From Motacilla alba alba (taxonomy: Eukaryota > Chordata > Aves > Passeriformes > Motacillidae): a DNA stretch of 64,000 nucleotides. A program made the translations under genes and the position numbers. Below the pieces are notes generated by a model, which did no database searches, was not told the origin of the DNA, and saw nothing but the letters and a program-made list of their open reading frames with translations. Positions 11,101 through 25,000 of the stretch are shown here, piece after piece. Every line of letters starts with the position of its first letter. Positions within the stretch are counted from its first letter, which is position 1. The DNA is taken from contig NC_052021.1 in assembly GCF_015832195.1 (NCBI RefSeq), positions 2,170,001 to 2,234,000 on the forward strand. The letters run 5' to 3'.

Positions 11101-14100
11101 TTTGTACGAATAATCAAACACTTCTATTCCCTCCTGCTGGGAAACCTCTCTCCTTGCAGCCATCAGCGGGGTGTTCCACCCTCTCTGCCGCTGATGGGTC
11201 TCGTGTCAAAGAGGGCTGTAAGAAAGCCAAGCTTGGCAGCTCCGTGTTTTCCCCCCGTTTTGAGCCCTGCGGTGCAGCTGCTCCTCTCCCCGCGCTCCTG
11301 CTGCCACCTGCCGACCGCCCTCTGTCCCCCGGCCTCCGGGTCCCAGGCTGCAGCCCTGACCGGAGCGGCTGCTGCCCTGCCTTTGGGGGGTTCCTCTCCC
11401 GGGCAGCCCAGCTCCGCCCGTGCTTCCTGGCCCTGCAGATTAGAGGGGGAAAGGGAGCGCTGCCAGACCCCACATCTGCTTTTTCTGTTCCTCCTTCCCC
11501 ATCTCTTCCACGGACTAACCCCAAAAAAGCTCCTGTCTGCTCCCTGCCTCACCCTTGTCTGCCCCGGCAGTGCCTGTTCCTGCCTCAGCCACGCTGCGGT
11601 CCCTGACCCCACACCCTGCTGCAGCAGCTGTCATGGGAGGGTGTTGCCATCTATAGGAAAAAGCAAATTGCCCACCAAGAGGGCAGCAAGCCCCGACAGT
11701 GGCCTTGGTGACAGGGCCCAGGGGCTGGTGGAGATGACAGCCAGCAAAGAGATGTCCCTCAGCCAGCAGGATTTGCTGTCTGCTCAGCACCCGAGGAAGG
11801 AGCTCTGCTCTCCATGGAGAACTGATACTTGGCCAGTTTTTATGCAGGACCTGTGGATGCTGTTTTCTCATGTTTGCTTTCCTGGCTGTCTGGCTTGTGC
11901 AGCCCCAGCACATCCCATTCTCTGAGCTCTCCAGAGAGACTTTCCTGGGATCTTTCTTCCACTTTCGCAGCAGGTGTAATTAAAACAGGCCTTCATAATG
12001 AGGGTGGGAGCTCAGTGGGAATTCAGGTGATGTGCTTTCGACTGAGCTCCATTCACCCTCCCCTCACTGCCTCCTTCAGCCCCCCACAAACGTGTGAAGA
12101 ATCTTCAAATGACCCTGCACCTCATTTTCTGTTCCTTTTTCAATTCTACTTCTCTAAAACTGCTGAGGGCGAAATAAAGAAGTTGGTTTATTTTTAATCA
12201 TTGCAAACGCTTTCCAAACCTGCAATGCGAAAGATTCACTTTTGACACGATGAGAGCAGCTGAGCCAGGGGGATTTCTGTCGAGAAGAGAGGCTGGCAAA
12301 CCTTAAAGCAGTGACACCAGTAGAAAAAGCCTCTGATGTCCCCTATCCCAGCAAGGCCAGGCTGCTGCTCTCCCAGGTGAGCAGGAAGCCTTGTGCTTTC
12401 TGATTTGGTGTTTGAAGCTTCTGTCACAGAGGAAAAAAGGCAAGTGAGAAGGGAGGGGGATCACATGCAGGCTGCAAGTGCATTTGTACCAGTGTCAGTG
12501 GCTCTGGAGCAGCCCTGCAGTGTAAAAAATGCCATCATGTGGCTGTCAGCATCTCAGCAAGGTCAGCAGCATCCTCAGCTGGGTAAAATCCGTGTCTCCC
12601 TGCTCGCTACACGCATGAAAACTCCCCATCTGGCCAACCCACTTTCCCAACGCACCATTCAAGGAAGGGAACTCTATTTAGGATCAACCAAGTGTAGCTC
12701 CTTTTCTTTCTGACCAGCCTGTGTGTAAAGAGAAAACCCCAGCATAAAGGAGCTGATTGTGCTAAGTGGCAGCAGTTACCCACTCTGGGCCTCACTGGGA
12801 GAGGAAATGTCTGCAAAATGGTCACTTGTCTCATTCTCTGACCTCCAAATAGAAGGAAGTGAGAACCACGTTGTAGTGGAGAGTTCTGAGCATCCAGAAA
12901 ACCCGAGGAGTGACTCAGGGTTTTGGGTGCTGAGCCATTCAGCCAGGGCGCCCACTGGGTTTTACTCGGGAAGCACCACACAGGGCCACAGGCACAGACC
13001 AAAGCGTGGTCTCTGCTGCAGGCTGTCCTCTTCTGCTCCTCACCCAGAACATCACGAGTCTTAAGAGTATGGAAATAAATTCTGGCAGCACTGGCTTATT
13101 AATAATCTAAGCCAAACCCTCGGGGTCAAGATGTTTATGAAATAGTGTGGTTTTATCAAGGTGTTCTCAAATGTTGATGAAACCTTCAGGAAGCCCTAGG
13201 TTGGAAGAGGTTCCTCATGCTGAACGCTTTCATCAGTGAGGTTTATTGGCACACCTTATTTCAGTGCCCTAACGGGTTGTTTTATCTCATCTGTTTGTTG
13301 CCCTGACATTCCATGGGGTGCTTAAATCCATCTAACGCAGGGGAAGGATCATCTGTGTTCTCTTTCTGTCCCTGACACATGTTCCCTCTCCCTCCCTTTC
13401 TGAGACCTGCAGTAAAGTGAGCCTGTAATCTTATCTTTTATTGCCTTTCCTCTGCAGGGGGAGTTTAGAGCTGGATCCCCCAGATGCTCCTGATGTGGCT
13501 GGATCAGGAGCTGACCAGGGCTACTCAGTCTGTCCCTGGGCAGGGAAGCAGCAGGAGCACGTGGCCAGGGGGTGAGGGGTGGCAGGGAAGTCCCCTCCAG
13601 CAGCAGCTCAGGCGCGTAACAGTTCCACTGAGAACACCACCTGGGTGGCTCCTGACAGTCCCTAAAGTCACACTGTGGCCTTGTGGAGATAACATCTCGG
13701 CCTGGGGACCTTTCTGACTTGGTGATAACCAAATCCTCACTGCTTTACACACAATGAGGACACCAGGACCTTTGGAGCCTTGCTCATAACAGAGAAGGGC
13801 CTTTCCAAAAAAGGATCTGAAACAAAAGCACCTGAGCAGATAAGGGACAGAGAACCAGTATCTGCCCAGAAGCCTGGGGAGTTCACTGGGATGTGCGTGG
13901 GGCCAGCCAAGCCCTGCAGCTGGACCTCTGCAAGATTCACCTCTAGGAAATGGCACTGCTGCAGCCTGGAAGAATGGGACTTGCTTCTCCACCTCAGCTG
14001 CTCTAGTCGCGGTGGGTCTCGTTTGAAATGGGTGTTGTGGGATGAGACACGGTGCGTGACACAGGGCAGGACCCTCCTGCTATAAAACACATGGGTCCCA

Positions 14101-15049
14101 GGGAGAGGGCAGGATGAGGCCCGCCAACATCACCTGCTGTGTGTGGACACCTGTAGGAGGAACCACTGCTGCCAGCAGGGAGGCTGTCACTGGAACACCT
14201 GCTCAGGACAAGCTGGAGAAACCCAGACACTTTCACTAGAAATCACTGCAAATTCCATGTATCTTCCTGTTCCTGTTGTATAAATCTGTTTGCTTTCTAA
14301 GCTTCCCTGTGAAACACAAGCAGCTCAAACCTGATAATCCTCATTTTAATGGAAAAAAACAGTTTCCAAATCTCTTGGGGTTAATTAAGTCTCATTTGCA
14401 GATGGGCTAGCAAGGACAGAACTTAGTGGTTCTGGACCTTGTCCCACTAAAGGAGCACAGAGAGAGACCAGCTGCAGCTGAGCAAGAGAATCACAACCTG
14501 AGGGGAAGCAGCTGTTGGGTAAGTTTTAAAAGGCAGTTGCAGTGGCCTAGTGAGGGGATATGGGGATGGTTATTTTTCAGCAGGGTTGTGGTCGGTGTTT
14601 TGGGCTGGTTTTTCTCTCTGTCCTTCCACAAGTGCTGGGTGTGACCCAGTGTGTTAAGCCAGGAATATCATTTGCTGCTGTAGACAGAGTGTGGCTTTAT
14701 GCCTTTTTTTTTTCCTCCTCTTTCTTCCATGGGCTCAGCCATGCTTTTGCCCTGCAGCTGACTGGGTTGCAGTGCCCAAGGTTGAATGCTAACTCCTACG
14801 CCTCTCTGCCCTTCCCTGGGGAAGGATAAGGAAGGTTTTGTTTCTCCTTTGACATTCACCATGGCAAACACAGCTCAGCAGAGTGGTGAGTTTTGCTCCA
14901 GCTATTTCCTGGCAGTAGCTGAGCTTGTGTGGGTACCTGATGCTGTCTTTCTTAGGGCCAAGATTAACAAACTGAGGGTGAAAATAAACCTGTATTGATT
15001 TTTTTTTTCCCCGTGGTGAGCAGGTGTAAAGACACATATGAGGTGATAA

Positions 15050-15126
15050 TCATGGAAACTGTGACTGCCATGGAAAACCAGGCTGCTGGCTGCCACTGTG
15101 ATTGCCATGGAAGACCAGGCTGCCAA
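15050..15126. repeat. Two-copy imperfect tandem duplication
   Basis: Two adjacent copies of a unit of about 40 bases share ACTGTGACTGCCATGGAA and ACCAGGCTGC. The second copy differs by a few transitions (ACTGTGATTGCCATGGAA). Confidence 0.6.
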
Positions 15127-17467
15127 TGCTTCACTGGTCAGCACTGCCCATGGAATTCATAAAGCATCTCTGTTGCCTGTGTTTGCTGTTTTGATGAGAC
15201 GCTCCAGTGTTCCCCCAGCTGCTGTTGGGTGAACAGTGGGAAGGACACAGGAAAGAAGGCTGTTCCAGGGAGTCCTCTTGTGAAATCCAAAGGTATTGAA
15301 TCGTGGCTGTTTGCCCTCCTTGTGCCACAATGTGGTGTTTTTTCTGCCTGGAGTGAAACATGCTTTTGCTTTCTGAAACTGGAAGGTGAAGGAACCCTAG
15401 AAGAGGCTCAGGAAGTTTACTGTGTGATGCCTGTCAGACTTGGAGCAAGCAAGGGATGAACACCACACTGGGCAGCTTGCTCCAAACTGTTAAAATCCCA
15501 GACTTAGCTGGGACAGTGGAAGAAAGAGATTGAGTCTCTGGCTGTATTTTTACCCTTTTGTAGAAGAGGGCACAGGGCAGCTATTCAGATGCCCATGACT
15601 CTGGGCGTGGGTTGTATTCACTGGTATGATGAAGAAAAACCTCGTGGTGGAAGCCACAGTAGCTGCACTTGCCACTTCCCCCCTGTGGCCTCGTGACTTT
15701 GATTAATCCCAACCCGTGCCACTTTTGGCCGCAGCAATTGGCTGCTGCTGCAAATTCACTGACATCCCCAGCCTGGCTTAAAAGTCCTGGGCCAAGAGCG
15801 TGCAGCTGAGGTGAGATCACACGTGCAGAGGTGCTGCCTGATGCTTTTTGTGACCTAGAAAAAGAACTGTAGAGCTTGCAATAGCTCGGAATCCAGTGAG
15901 CAGGAAAGGAGCAATCCCTGCCTGACTTAACAGGCTGTCTATTAAGAGATTAAACTACATGATCTTTCTGTTCTGTTCCTTTTCTCTTTCTTACACATCA
16001 GCTCTTAGCTCATCCAAAGTTTTGTATTTCCATTTTGAAGGACAGCTTACTTGGGCTTTTATTTCCATCCAAACTCATTGGTTTTGTACCTTCTTCCTCA
16101 ATATTTAGTGCCTTCCTTTTTGCTTTGGATAATGAGGGAAGAGAAAGCAAGCATTTCAACAGAGAAGGAAACTGTGTGAAGAAAGTTGGGGGGGTGGGCG
16201 TGTTTCCTGAGCCCAGTTCCTTACAGCAGCCTCTCTAGCTGTTCTCTGCCAACTCCTATTTTGCCTGCAGAAGCTGTAATTCTTTGTGCTTTTCCTTAAA
16301 GCCGTAGCTCCTGGAGTCCTGTGATTTTCTAATCACTTCTGTGTGAGCCCAAGTGAGTCACAGCAGATGGAAAACACTGGATGGCAGTGACCTCTACTGC
16401 TGAAAAAGCCCTAAGTGTTAAAAAAAAAAAAAAAGCTTCTAAGTATAATCCTCAAAAACCTGCAAAACAGGGGCCTAATGAAAGGAACTCAGCCCCCTAA
16501 TTTATATATATATATATGTTTTATGTATTTGTATTGAAATATATTCTAAAACATTTTCATTTTTTTCTCTTCCTGGATAACCTAGATGTATAGTTCTAAA
16601 TTTTTTGGGGGGGCTGGGTTAAATAGTATTTAGAGAAACGTATGACTTTACATTTATAAAAAGAAACCCTGCTTCAAAGGTTGTGGCAGAGATTTATCTG
16701 GCTGCAATCTTGCTGCTTATGACCCTGACAAGATGACACAATGGGAGCAGGAACAGAATTGTGCATCTTGGTGCATATCCTTTAAAACATTGATGAGCTG
16801 GTGCTGCACTGTTGATTCCCTCGTATTTAGGAGGAATCATCTGCTTTTCTGGCAACTCTGTTGCTGTTCCAGATCTTGCCAGAGCTGGTCAGGAATCCTG
16901 ATTCCCGAGGGCAAAGCCTTTATGGCAGCTGATGCTCTCTGTGTTGATCTACTTGGTTTGGAGTATCAGTTGCCTTGGGATATGGTTTGCCTTCAAATAG
17001 GAGGCTAATCCCAGCAAGCAGCACCTAAAATGCTGAGGAAACCTGGAAACAAAACACGGCTTGTAGCTAAAATGCGCAACTTGTGACAGCTGACAAAGGA
17101 AATACTGAAATGAGAATTAGCTGCAGTGATTTGAGGTTTTATGTTATGCTTTGCTTGGAAAATCCAGTGTACTTGATGTGACCCCTTTTGATAATTAAGT
17201 TGTGGCTGAGCTGAACTGGGCAGGAATGCAGCCTGTGACCATGCCAGTGTTAATTGAGAGCTCTGCTGTGGCACGGCTGCCAAAGGGGGATGGTCCTCGA
17301 TGCTGTCACCCGTGCTGTGCCACAGGAGTCCAGACAGGAACTGGATCCAGGCAGAAAACTGCCTGGGGAGAGGAAGGGATCACCCCTACAGCCAGATCAG
17401 CCTCTGGGCTCTGCAGTGTGAGGCTGTTTGAGCTGATGCTGGGCTGAGAGGATGAAAATGTGCAGGG

Positions 17468-17725
17468 TCATAGAATCCCAGCATGGCTTGTGTTGGAAGG
17501 GACCTTGAAGGCCATTTTGTTCCAACCCTCTGCCATGGGTGGGGACACCTTGTACTGGACTGGGTTGCTCCAAGCCCTGTCCAACTGGCCTTGAATGCTT
17601 GCAGGGATGGGGCAGCCCCAGCTTCTCTGGGCAGCCTGTGCCAGGGCCTCATCTCCCTCACAGGGAAGAATTTCTTCCTTATCTCCCCCCTAAAGCTACT
17701 CTCTTTCAGTTTGAAGCTGCTGTAT
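17468..17725 (-). mobile_element. CR1 LINE 3' end, truncated
   Basis: Begins with the remnant of the CR1 3' terminal repeat (TCATAGAATC) and continues with TTGGAAGGGACCTTGAAGG, TTCCAACCC, CAGGGATGGGGCAGCCCC and TCTCTGGGCAGCC. This is the reverse complement of a CR1 3' end. The 5' part is missing, as usual for CR1. Confidence 0.9.
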
Positions 17726-20484
17726 TCTCACTCTTACAGCCCAGCTGGCTCATCATGTGCTGCTCTCTGCTCCCTGGGCTGATTCAGGCCCCTGATCCAG
17801 TCAAAACCCATCTGTTTCTGTGGTCAAGGATGGCGGGTTTTTTTGGTCATTTCTTTTGTGTGTGTGTGCCAGGAGGAGTGGGACAGGTCCCACGTGCCCT
17901 GGCTGCTGCAGGTGTTGCTGAGCTGCAGCTCTGCCCTTGGAGGCAGTCCCTGCAGCACTGCCATCCCATTTGGAACATGCTCGGATGCTTTCTGCTCTGG
18001 GAAGGATGTCAGAGCAGGAGCTGTTTCTCTGCAGCCGAGTGGTGAGGAAGGGTGGGTGTGTGTGGGTATCTGTCTCCACTCCAGCAGGACCCGCAAGCCA
18101 AACCATTTGGTGAGTCACAGGGAGGCTGCTCTTGGGCTGGAATAAACTTCAAACGTGTTCAAGGCTCTGCACGAGGCTGTCAGGCTGTAATATTTGGCTG
18201 GCTTTGCTTCTCCTCCTCCTGCTGCAGTCTGAGTGGAAATGCAAAAGAGCCTGAAAGGCAGGCTGCTGTGGAAAATGCCTCTCTTTATTTATTTCACTTG
18301 TTTTGGTTTTTTTCTTTTGCAGAGAGAACGCTTCTCCTGCAGAGCTGGCTGCGGCTGCAAAACCAGAGCCTGCAGGGGCCTCTGGCTGGCCTCCAGGGAT
18401 TGCCAAACAGAGATTCCCCACGTGCCCCACTTATGCAAAGCACAGAACCGGGCGCCAGGAGGGCGAGGTGACGTGGAAGGAATTTGTGTGCTGTAGGCAC
18501 GACAAAACCGAGCATCAAAACCAGCCGGGCTCTGGTGCTGGCCCAGTCCAACTGGTTGGGAGGGGAGGCAGCTGCAAAGCGAGTCATGTGTGCAGGAAAG
18601 TCCCTCACTTGGCTGCAGCTTGCCGAGCTCTTCCTACTCACTTTCTCTTCTCAGAGCATGCGCCTCCCAGAAAATGGGGCTAAAAACCAAGTCTGGGCTG
18701 GGGAAGGCCTGCTTCTCCCTCAGCTGCAGCCAAGTGACTCAGCTGTATGTCAGTACGGACAAGCCATGATCCTTCCTGAGAAGCCCCATCTGGTACTTTA
18801 TCTGGGAGGTTTATCTGCAGGAAAACCCCCAAATCTCAGCAGAAGCTCAGCAAAAGCAGAAGGTGCTGGGCAGACAGCGGCTGCAGCTCATGCCCTCAGT
18901 GCCAGTGTCACATCTGTGAGCTGGACCTGGTCCCAACAGGCTGAGATATCCTTTGGAGTTTCCCACCCTTCCAAACATTCACAGCAGACAGCTGGTGCTT
19001 GAACTCTTCATGCTGCTTTATTTTGTTTAATCCCATTTTTAAGTGAGGAAATTAGCAGGCAGTGTGGCAAGACCAGGAAAGCTAAGTCACGGAGACAATT
19101 TGTTAATGCCAAATATTATATGCTGTGTGCTTGAGAGAGGGGGGAAAAAAAAAAAAAAGGTCCCAAATCAATGGGAATTGGCAAATCTCCAGGAAAACCT
19201 GGGCTAGCCTGAAATGATAACAGACTGGGGGTAGAACCTGCTAGCTCCAAGCTACTCCTTCCTTCCCCCTGTCCTTCAGCTCCCAGAAAAAAACACCCTG
19301 CCTGCTGAAATAGCTCTCCTGTTCCAGACAGTCTTACTTAACCTCCTGTTAAATATCCTTCACAAAGCTCTTTTTCTCGGTGTGTGTTTTCCCAGGTTAG
19401 TAGCTGGCTGCTGGTTGGAAGGTTGAGGTGCCTCGTCAACACTTTATGAGCACTCATGAGATAAGGGCAGCACGCTGAGCCCTGCCTAGGCAAGGTGGCT
19501 TTAGAGCCAGAGTAAAGGTTGCTTGTTTAGTCTGGCCAAAACTGGGGGTGGCTTTCTGCCTCCTGATTCAGACTGGGTGCACCTGGCTCCAGTTTGGGAA
19601 TTACCTAAGAACCTGGCTCCCGATGGGGGTGATAGCAGAGGCTCTGGAGGCTTCAAATGAAACCGTGTTCTCTTGTGGAGGGGCAGAGGCCCTGTGTAAG
19701 CATCAAGTTCTCCTGATGTGGTTAGTGAAGAAAATCACGGGAACTTCTTAGCTGGGCTTTTAAAAGGGTCTTACAAGGAAAGGAGAAATGGGTGTTCTGC
19801 TGCTTGGTATAGCCTGGCAAAGTGAAACAGAACAGATCCACTTCCTCCTAACCTCTATGCTGCAAGCAAGCCTTGAATGTCATCAACAAGTGTGGTCCCT
19901 CAAAAATGAACATGTAGGTAAGGACCTAATAAGGTAAAAACATGTTTTTACATGCCCTTGGATGAAGGGCAGTACCCAGAAGGTCCCCACAGGGAACAGG
20001 GCAGGCTGGGCTCTTTAGATGGGATAAGTTTGTGTTATCTGATGCCACAGGGGATGCCCAAGTCCCCAGGCTGTGGGAAGCATCATCAAGGGCCCTTCTT
20101 GCAGCTACAGCAGGCCTTGAGTGTGGGTTTAGATGAAGACGGGAGCTGGTCTGGCTGCTCTGCCCGGTCCTGGGGAGCCCACAAGGGATCGGCTCTGTCC
20201 CCAGCTGAGCTGGTTCAGGTTGTTGATCCAGTCGGGAAAACACTGCTTGTTTGGTTGTTTTTTTTCCTCTGGGTTAGTTTGTTTTTCCAGTTAGCTGCAT
20301 CAGTGCAAGGGGCAAGGCAGGAGTAAGAGGCTGGGAGACGGCAAGTGAGTTCAGGCTGTTCTTAATTGTACTTTTAATTGCTGTTCATTTGGACCACAGG
20401 GGTACCTGGCTGCCCTGTGACAATGGGGCAGGGAAAAAGCAGCATTCCCATTGTGTCCCAAGCACCATGGTGGCACATACCTAA

Positions 20485-21107
20485 TGTGAAAAATGCGTAT
20501 TTTATGATTGGCTTTTCGCAAACATTAAAATGAATACTATATGTGTTATGTTAGAAAGTTGTGCTGCATTAATTTTCTTAAGTAGTGTGTTAAATATAGT
20601 TTTAGGTTATAACATAATGGTAAAATAGAAACTATGCTATGTAAAATACTTTTTTTCAAGAAAGGACTCGCACCAGACAGCAGCCCCAGGACACCTCAAT
20701 CTTTCAGAGAAAAAGACTTTATTGCTCCGTTATCAGAAGAAACGAACTTCTTCCCACCTCGCTCAGCCCTGCAGACGCTGTCAGGATTCAGAGGAAGAAG
20801 CTGACACTGCCCAGACAGAATCCTTGGTTTGAATGGAATTGATGCATCATGGATGAGGTGCATGAATATGCAACAGGCTGTTGCTTGTAAGGGTTAATCC
20901 TCTGTTAACGTGGGTCCTTTTTTGGGCTTATTTTGCCCAGAAAGAGGTATCTGGACCGTCAGTAACTCTTTGTTCTTATTGTTTCATATTGTCCTAAATC
21001 CTAATTGTCCAAAATTTTTATTACTCTAATTCTAATATTATTTTATAACCATTTTATGACTATTAAACCTTTAAATTTTTAAAAACAAGTGATTGGTGTT
21101 TTTCACA
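20485..21107 (-). mobile_element. Solo LTR of an endogenous retrovirus
   Basis: A 623-bp element has matching inverted ends, TGTGAAAAA at the left and TTTTTCACA at the right. The flanking 5-mers CCTAA and CCCAA look like a target-site duplication with one mismatch. No retroviral coding sequence follows, so it is a solo LTR. On the minus strand an AATAAA signal (plus-strand TTTATT at 20718-20723) supports minus orientation. The sequence resembles LTRs I know from songbird genomes; family assignment would need a repeat-library search. Confidence 0.8.
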
Positions 21108-21217
21108 CCCAACGTGATGTTTGGTTCTGTGGAGATCTCACAGCACATCCCACTATCCGAAGGAGGCCGCAGGGAAGCTGGGGAGGGATTCCTCACCAGC
21201 AATTGAACAATTTGAAG

Positions 21218-21360
21218 GAGAGGTAATTTAGGTCGGATATTAAGAGGAAATGTTTATGACTCTGAGGGGGTTGAGGCACTGGCACACAGTGCACAGGGAG
21301 GTTTGTGGACACACCATCCGGGAGCTGTTCAAAGCCAGGTGGGAGGCAGCCTGCTCTAGT
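21218..21360 (+). mobile_element. Decayed CR1 LINE fragment
   Basis: Plus-oriented CR1 3' region, recognisable by GGAGAGGTAATTTAGG, GATATTAAGAGGAAATG, GGCACTGGCACA, CCATCCGGGAGCTGTTCAA and AAGCCAGGTGGGA, each diverged from the usual CR1 text. It lies between the solo LTR and the PSAP promoter. Confidence 0.7.
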
Positions 21361-21539
21361 GGGAAGCTCAAGGCAGAGGATTGAAAAAGGCGCATTCCAA
21401 CCCCTCAACACTGTGCCTCCATGCTGGTGCGTGCCTCAATCAGACGCTGCCAGCCTGGCTGGTCTGTGTGGGGGGACTCCTGCCTTTGGGACTCCCGCTG
21501 CCTCAGGGCAGCGCCCGTGGAGGCAAAAATCGCCTTGAA

Positions 21540-22080
21540 GGCTTTATTTCTTCCCGGCCAGACGCCGCAGGGCGCTTGGGGAGCCGCCGCCCCGGCCGCC
21601 GAAGGCGAGCTCCCGGCCGCCATTTCCCCCGCCCCTCAGAGGCCTCGGCCCCTCACGCCCCCTGCCCCCCCAGTCCCGCCACTGCGCGTGCGCGGGGGGC
21701 GGAGCGGCGCGCGCGCCTGCGCGTCCCGCCCCTATATAAAGGCGGGCGCGGGCGGTGCCGGCGGCGCCGCATTGCAGACGGGCGCGGAGGCGGAACGATG
21801 GCGCGGCCGCTGATCCTCGGGCTCCTCAGCCTCCTCGGGCTCCTGGCCGCCGGTAAGCGCTGCCCTCCGCCTGCCGAGCCCCTTCCCCATCCGGCTCAGC
21901 CCCGGCGGGCTCGGGGAGAGCGCCCGGCGTGAGCGGGATGAGGGCAGCGCGGAGGGGCAAAGGCCGGCCGTGCGCTGTTTGTATTCCCCCGCTGCCGCAT
22001 CCCAAACGGAGCGGGAGCGATGAGGGAGCGTGGGGGCAGTGGGGGTTTCTAGGGCGCCATCGGGGTGGCTGTGGTGGAAA
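21540..22080 (+). promoter_or_regulatory. PSAP: PSAP promoter and CpG island
   Basis: CpG island across the first exon. A TATA box TATATAAA lies at 21733-21740, so transcription should begin near 21765, leaving a 5' UTR of about 30-35 nt. Upstream are GC boxes (CCCCGCCCC near 21628, CCCGCCCC just before the TATA box), a YY1-like GCCGCCATTT at 21616-21625, and a full NRF1-type palindrome at 21683-21694 (CGCGCACGCGCA on the minus strand). I found no CACGTG E-box here. A TATA box inside a CpG island fits a gene that is housekeeping yet highly expressed. Confidence 0.8.
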
Positions 22081-25000
22081 GGCTGTGTTTTGAGGGGGGA
22101 GAACTCCTAAAAATAGCTCCAGGGCAAGGCGGGGAGAAGTCCCCGTGAGGATCCGGCCGTTCCCGCTGCTGGTGGGGAAATGGTTTCCCGATGGAAGCGT
22201 GCTCGGTGTGCATCCGCGGCCCTCACGGATCGGGCAGCTCGGAGCCCGGGCTGCTGGGGACAGTCGGCAGGGACTGGTTTTTTTTCCTGCCAGCAGCGCT
22301 GTTTATCTCCTCCACTTCAGGGATAGATGGCTGCTAATCCTCTTGCGGATGGCGGGAGGTTGCCTTTGCTGTTGTGTTTCTGCATTAGGCTCTCCTGCTC
22401 CCTGTGGAAAATTCCACCGATTTTGCTGCCCGCCGTCTCACTGCCTATTGTTGCGGAGGTGAAAGTGATGGGGGCAATGGGTAATCGTCTCCCTTTGGCT
22501 GTAAGGTTCGAGGTTAGGACATGCAACGCTTGTGTTTTGTACATTGCAGAAGCTTGACAGAGGTACAGAAATGATTCATAGTCTGCCGAGTGGTAATACA
22601 CCTTTAGGCTGTGGGCTGGAATAGCTGGAAAGCCCAAAATGTAAGGACTTACACAGGCAGTGATGTGCACAGTTACTTGGAGAATTTTCTTCTAAATTCG
22701 ACTATTTTAATATTAAAGCTTATTTGCTCACAAGTTTAACCTGCAGCATTTCAAAAGTTAAAAAAAAAAAGCCCAACTGGCTGTTTGAAGGCCATAGGAG
22801 AAACCAGCTGGCACAATACAGTAAATAATCCTGTGAAATTTTTCATGATTGCACATGAGTTTTGTACTTCATTGTAGTTTTAATGTCATAAAATCGTAGG
22901 ATGGCCTGGGTTGGAAGGGACCTTAAAGGTCATCTAGTTCCAGCCCTCTGCCTCGGACAGGGACATTTTCCCCTAGACATACTGATGCTATTTAATATGC
23001 TGATATGTGGATAGTTTAATGGGTTACCTCAGAACTTTTCAGGCAGGAAGCAAGAAAGCAAATATCAGCTTTCACTCTGCATGTTTTTGTGCTTTCATAG
23101 TGTCCTTTGAGTCTGCTCTGCGCTGAATTAGCTGCCATCAGTTGCCACTCCTTCTGGGACTGCTTCCAGATCGCTGAAATCATTGCAGCTTCTTGGGCTT
23201 TGAAAGTGAAAAGGCTTCACCTTGAAGTATCCACCAGCTTTCCCTTTAGTGTGTTTAGGGAAATTGTGATGAGAAACCAGTTCAGCAATGAGAGTTCTCT
23301 CGGCCTACCTGTTAAAGGCATGTCATGCAGCTGAGGGCAGCAGGAGACTAGTCAGGCCTGTTTTTCCTTAGAAGTCACTCTTTTTACACAAATAAACAGC
23401 TGTCTTCTCTCACCAGGGTTCTGAGAGCTCGTTGCCTCACCTACCCTGCAGATTTTCCTGAAGATTTTGCTGTGACAGCCCGAAACACCGTTTTTGTCTG
23501 CCAAGCTGGCTAATTAGCTGTGCAAACACTCAGCCACCCTTGTCAGATCCTAATGGAGTCACTTGGCTGCCTTACAGGCCGTGAGGGTTTTTGGTTGACC
23601 TACTTACAGGGCTTCTGTGCATCTTCCCTTTAAGGGAGACACGGAGGAATTAAAGCAGGGTGTACAGGTCCTGGCATCTCCGGACTACTGATGTGCACTC
23701 TGATTATTTCTTGTCTTTGTGGCCAGGCAGGGAGGAGAAAGGCTGGGTGTGCTGTTAAAGCAGGACTCACTTTCTCTTTAGCTGAGTATTCCCCTCGCTT
23801 TTTGCTAAATTAAAAGTTAAGCTGGGAGTGAAAAGTAAAAACTTTGAGGATATGATTTTTTTCTCATCCCCCCCCTCCCCTGAAATAGTAGACTTAAAAC
23901 CTTGTAGGGAAGGCAGATTGAAGTTAATGTGTAATTCCTCTAGCAAACACCGGTCAGAACATGTGGGGACAGGAAATTTGTGAGCTGAATTAGCCTGGCT
24001 TGAGTTTTCTTGAGGATGTGGGAAAAGCAGATAACTGGACTGTTCTGTAGTTTGCAGGCTTGTTCTGCTATGAATGTGGTTTCTAAGGAAAAAAAAAAAA
24101 CCAAAAAAGCCAGCTGGTGCAGCCCACTGCAGCTGATAAAATTAGGAGAAGAGGGGAAGGTGTCTTGTGCCAGCATTTATTGCTACGTCTGGGGTTACTA
24201 TTTATTATTGTGGGTCTTCTGGGCAGCCTGGACTTGGTGAAGCAAAGGAGAGATCTTGACTCCATTTCACAAGGCTGGTTTATTATATTATGATATATAT
24301 TACATTAAAAAAGACCACACTATAACTATACTACAAAGAACAGAGAGAAAGATTCATCAGAAGGCGAGACAGGAATAGAAAGGAATGAATAACAAAGTTC
24401 TGTGACTCCCAGAGAGTCCGAGAGCTGCTGCCTCCTGGATTGGCCACCAAGCAGAAACATCCCACAGTGAGCAATGGAGGAAGCACCTGCTGCATCCCAC
24501 AGCAGCAGATAACAAATTGTTTACACTTGAAGCTGAGGCCCTTCAGCTTCTCAGGAGAAGAAAATCCTAGCAGAGGGATTTCATAAAATATCACAACCAC
24601 AAGCATTGGTGTGTCCAGGGTGAGCCGGCAGTGACTGTCCCCCTGTGCTGGGCGCTGCTGAGCCCACACCTCCACCTCACACCTCCAGATCCAGTTCTGG
24701 GCCTTCACCACAGGAAGGACACTGAGGTGCTGGAGCACATCCAGCGAAGGGAAGGGTCTGGAGGGTAAATCCAGGTTGGAAATCAGGAGAAGTTCCTTCT
24801 CAGGAAGGGCTGTCAGGTGTTGGAATGGGCTGCCCAGGCAGGCGGTGGAGTCACCACCCCTGGAGGTGTTCAGGAAATGTCAGAGCTGGCACTCAGTGCT
24901 CTGCTCTGGATGACAAGGTGGTGATGGGTCACAGCATGGACTCGATGATCCTTCGAGGTGTTTTCCAACCTAAATGGTGCTGTGAGTATGTACAAATAAA

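Larger units (their letters stand above)
7690..20484. other. Intergenic spacer between CHST3 and PSAP, no gene seen
   Basis: Nearly 13 kb without a recognisable coding exon. It contains only repeats (listed separately) and short random open frames. A TA dinucleotide run occurs near 16501-16517 and A-runs near 16420 and 19145. A plus-strand non-coding transcript starting in the CpG island could run into this area, but I see no supporting exon. Confidence 0.5.
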
